Below, piece after piece: positions 62,053 to 64,000 of a stretch of 64,000 bases of DNA. Below the pieces are notes generated by a model, which was not told where the DNA came from, ran no database searches, and saw only the letters and a program-made list of their open reading frames with translations. The position numbers and the translations under genes are program-made. Origin of the DNA: Entrophospora sp. SA101. Taxonomy: Eukaryota; Glomeromycota; Glomeromycetes; Entrophosporales; Entrophosporaceae. The stretch is from contig CAUDNR010002802.1 in NCBI GenBank assembly GCA_958430865.1, positions 17,648-81,647 on the forward strand, in the 5' to 3' direction. Position 1 is the stretch's first letter. Every line of letters starts with the position of its first letter.

Positions 62053-62842
62053 AATGTTACAACATACCCGTAATGTTACAACATACCCGTAATGTTGCAA
62101 CATACCCGTAACTTTACATATTATATATAGTGTTGAAACATAAACACGATGCAGTTAGGCCCTTTTAAAAACATTAATATTATTATAAATATAAACATTA
62201 AAAATTCGAATTCGTTTATCTACTCATCATCTAATTGCATGTGGATCTTCGTCTATATCACTTTTCTTGAAGGTGGTTGATATCCAAGATTGAATGCTTT
62301 TAAAAAATCAATGAAAAACGGGGTTTCTACAAGGTATAAAGGTAATGCACACATAATAAACATCATAACCAAAGCTTTATCGATTATTTTATGCGTGATT
62401 CTTCTAAATCAACTGAACAAAAATAACCATCAATATGACGTTGTCCAGAATGTCCAGCAGTTTTTCCTTGTTTAGAAAATGTTGACTTTATAAAATCAAT
62501 TCATTTACTTCATTTTTGTTAGTTCATATGCTTTTGAACGTTGAGAAACATGAGAGTGTAAAAGATATGGTCGGGCATCTTTAAAAAATGACAAACATGG
62601 TTTACACGTAACTTGGTAATGACCATTACCAAGATTGTTATCACGTGTAAATTATTCCCAAATATCACTATGTTTTGGACCATCTTTAGTTATTATATTT
62701 GTGGGAGAAGAGAAATGATATAAAAGGATCATACTTTTATTTGTATAATAAATATTACAATATTACGGTTAGTTTCACCAATGTTGTATTTTTGCAACAC
62801 TGTAATACCGTAATTTTACATTACGGGTGCCATCAAACTCTA
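62053..62842 (-). mobile_element. Decayed hAT transposon
   Basis: The right end, read inward, is TAGAGTTTGATGGCACCCGT, fitting the hAT start pattern YARNG. Both ends carry subterminal copies of an ACCCGTAATGTNNCAAC-like motif: three perfect or near-perfect 19-bp tandem units at 62053-62109 and related copies at 62765-62830. Between them lies a broken transposase on the minus strand (62230-62720). The left terminus and a target duplication could not be fixed, and the catalytic region is missing. Confidence 0.65.
62230..62720 (-). pseudogene. hAT transposase remnant with BED zinc finger
   Basis: The minus strand from 62720 reads a BED-type finger: DIWE, then YQVTCKPC, FFKDARPYLLHSHVS (C-x2-C followed by the H-x-H pair). 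After stops, a second stretch reads IDKALVMMFIMCALPLYLVE followed by TPFFIDFF, the usual hAT segment preceding the conserved proline-serine motif. The expected continuation NLGYQPPSRK appears in another frame a few bases on, so a frameshift is present. Several in-frame stops confirm that it is dead. The RNase-H-like catalytic core and the dimerisation domain are absent. Confidence 0.65.
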
Positions 62843-64000
62843 ATTATCATCTATTACTAATGGTACAACAACAACAACAACCATTAATAATATTAATAAT
62901 GCACCGTAATTAATAGAGTTTCAAATATTTAAAGAAAAATGGTTGTCTTGTAACGTATGTTAATTTAAAAAGTTTAATTAATGTCAATGAAGATATTTTC
63001 CAATTGTTAGAAGATATAATTTGAGGCATGCGTTTATAACAAAGGATTGCTAACTCGATGCTACTTTTATTAATATGATCAAAATTTGTTTTACGTCGAT
63101 TCCACAATTTATTTCCCAAGTATATTTGAGATATAGTTTACGCTTATTTAACTGAATTCAGTAGGTTATCTTTTCCCTCGATCAAATTCTTGAAATCACA
63201 ACTTCTACCATTACATTTGTTTCTAATGTAGGGCAGCAAATTATTTTAAATTTATATACGATCAAGTCGATTTATCTTGCCTTCAACTGTCCAATTTTCG
63301 GAAAAAACACTCCCAAGCTATTATTCCTGCAATGTTTTCAGTATTGCGCTGTGGAAGGTCATCTTTTCTAAAAATAGTAGAACGAAACTCATCACCGAGC
63401 AACACTTTTATAGAGACACGGTGGCTTTACATCAGCAACTCTGGAGAGAATTATAAGCTCATAGAGATTTCTGAATGTGTCCTAGATGAAATTTCAACTC
63501 CACCATCTTTGTCATATTTTTTTTTTTGCAAAAATTCACACCAAAAATTTTTGGAAGAAACATTGATGATCGTTTCGCGCAACTGTTATATATGTATGTT
63601 AACATTAATATAGAGGTTTTTCTGTAGCATCTTCATGCTACACGTGCGAACAGACAAGCATTTCTGGCTGTCTGATAAGATTTTGGCCAAACTTTTTTTT
63701 ACTAAAAAATTTGATTGTATATATGATATATAAAAAAAAGAAATTTAGGAGGTTGATGATGAACAAACTAAAAGGTTTGATCTTTCTTTTTTTTATTTTT
63801 GAAAAAAGGTAGAAAGGAGAAAAGGGAATAAGAAATGATATCAACTTTTAAAAGGCTTTATTATCATGTTGATGTTTTTGTCTTAGATATTTATCATTAA
63901 AGCAAAAAACAAGCCAAGTGGTAAGGAGTTGAGCCAACTTTTTATTAAATCAGTTAATTAAAACAAATAAACACAATTTATTATTATATATTTAATTTAC

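Larger units (their letters stand above)
59968..64000. other. Spacer upstream of the G-beta gene
   Basis: 4 kb without a supported intact gene. It contains the presumed G-beta promoter (no specific site recognised), a 31-bp tandem pair (61410-61471), a decayed hAT element (62053-62842) and otherwise AT-rich sequence with short random frames. The open frames at 61787-61981 and 63332-63613 show no recognisable protein character. Confidence 0.5.

Noticed and set aside
62290..62475. 61-codon frame on the plus strand
   Set aside because: Opposite strand of the hAT transposase remnant, which has the recognisable family motifs.
1..64000. tRNA, rRNA and CRISPR arrays
   Set aside because: No B-box-like GGTTCGAATCC in a foldable context, no conserved rRNA stretches, and the direct repeats present are microsatellites or foldback arms without regular unique spacers.

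Overview
The window is AT-rich, intron-dense eukaryotic DNA, most likely from a fungus of the arbuscular mycorrhizal group (Glomeromycotina, Rhizophagus-like). This is an inference from the very low GC content, many short introns, a fungal set of conserved genes, a signal-peptide/kelch/single-membrane-span protein of a type common in those fungi, and large spacers full of decayed DNA transposons. No rRNA, tRNA or CRISPR was seen. A run of 10 N at 22664-22673 marks a scaffold join.

Layout. A block of at least 18,047 bp (1-18047) recurs in the same orientation at 34137-52183, offset 34,136, with no difference seen wherever it was compared, introns and transposon debris included. It runs off the left edge of the window. 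Each copy holds, on the minus strand, a nine-exon Rab5-type GTPase gene, about 8.5 kb of transposon and pseudogene debris, and a THO2 (THO complex subunit 2) gene of about 14 exons. The right-hand end of identity falls inside a 0.4-kb foldback element whose arms are made of 17-bp repeats. Beyond it the two copies carry related but different right arms and unrelated flanks. Between the copies (18048-34136) lie a long spacer with small MITEs, the severed 3' end of a membrane-protein gene at the N gap, a kelch-repeat membrane protein gene (minus) and a kanadaptin/SLC4A1AP gene with an FHA domain (plus).

Right of copy 2 are a mitochondrial-type PP2C phosphatase of the PTC7 family (plus) and a heterotrimeric G-protein beta subunit (minus), arranged tail to tail. 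A 1,309-bp tandem duplication (56087-57395 and 57396-58704) covers their shared 3' region. Both genes remain complete, with a 3' fragment of each stranded between them. The last 4 kb holds a decayed hAT transposon.

The genes do not form one pathway. They are conserved housekeeping and signalling genes: endosomal traffic, mRNA export, RNA processing, mitochondrial phosphatase and G-protein signalling. The most notable features are structural: the identical 18-kb duplication ending in a foldback element that also reads as a small CxxC...CxxC peptide, the tail-to-tail tandem duplication, two introns that seem to use GC donors, and several MITEs with recognisable terminal repeats and target-site duplications.
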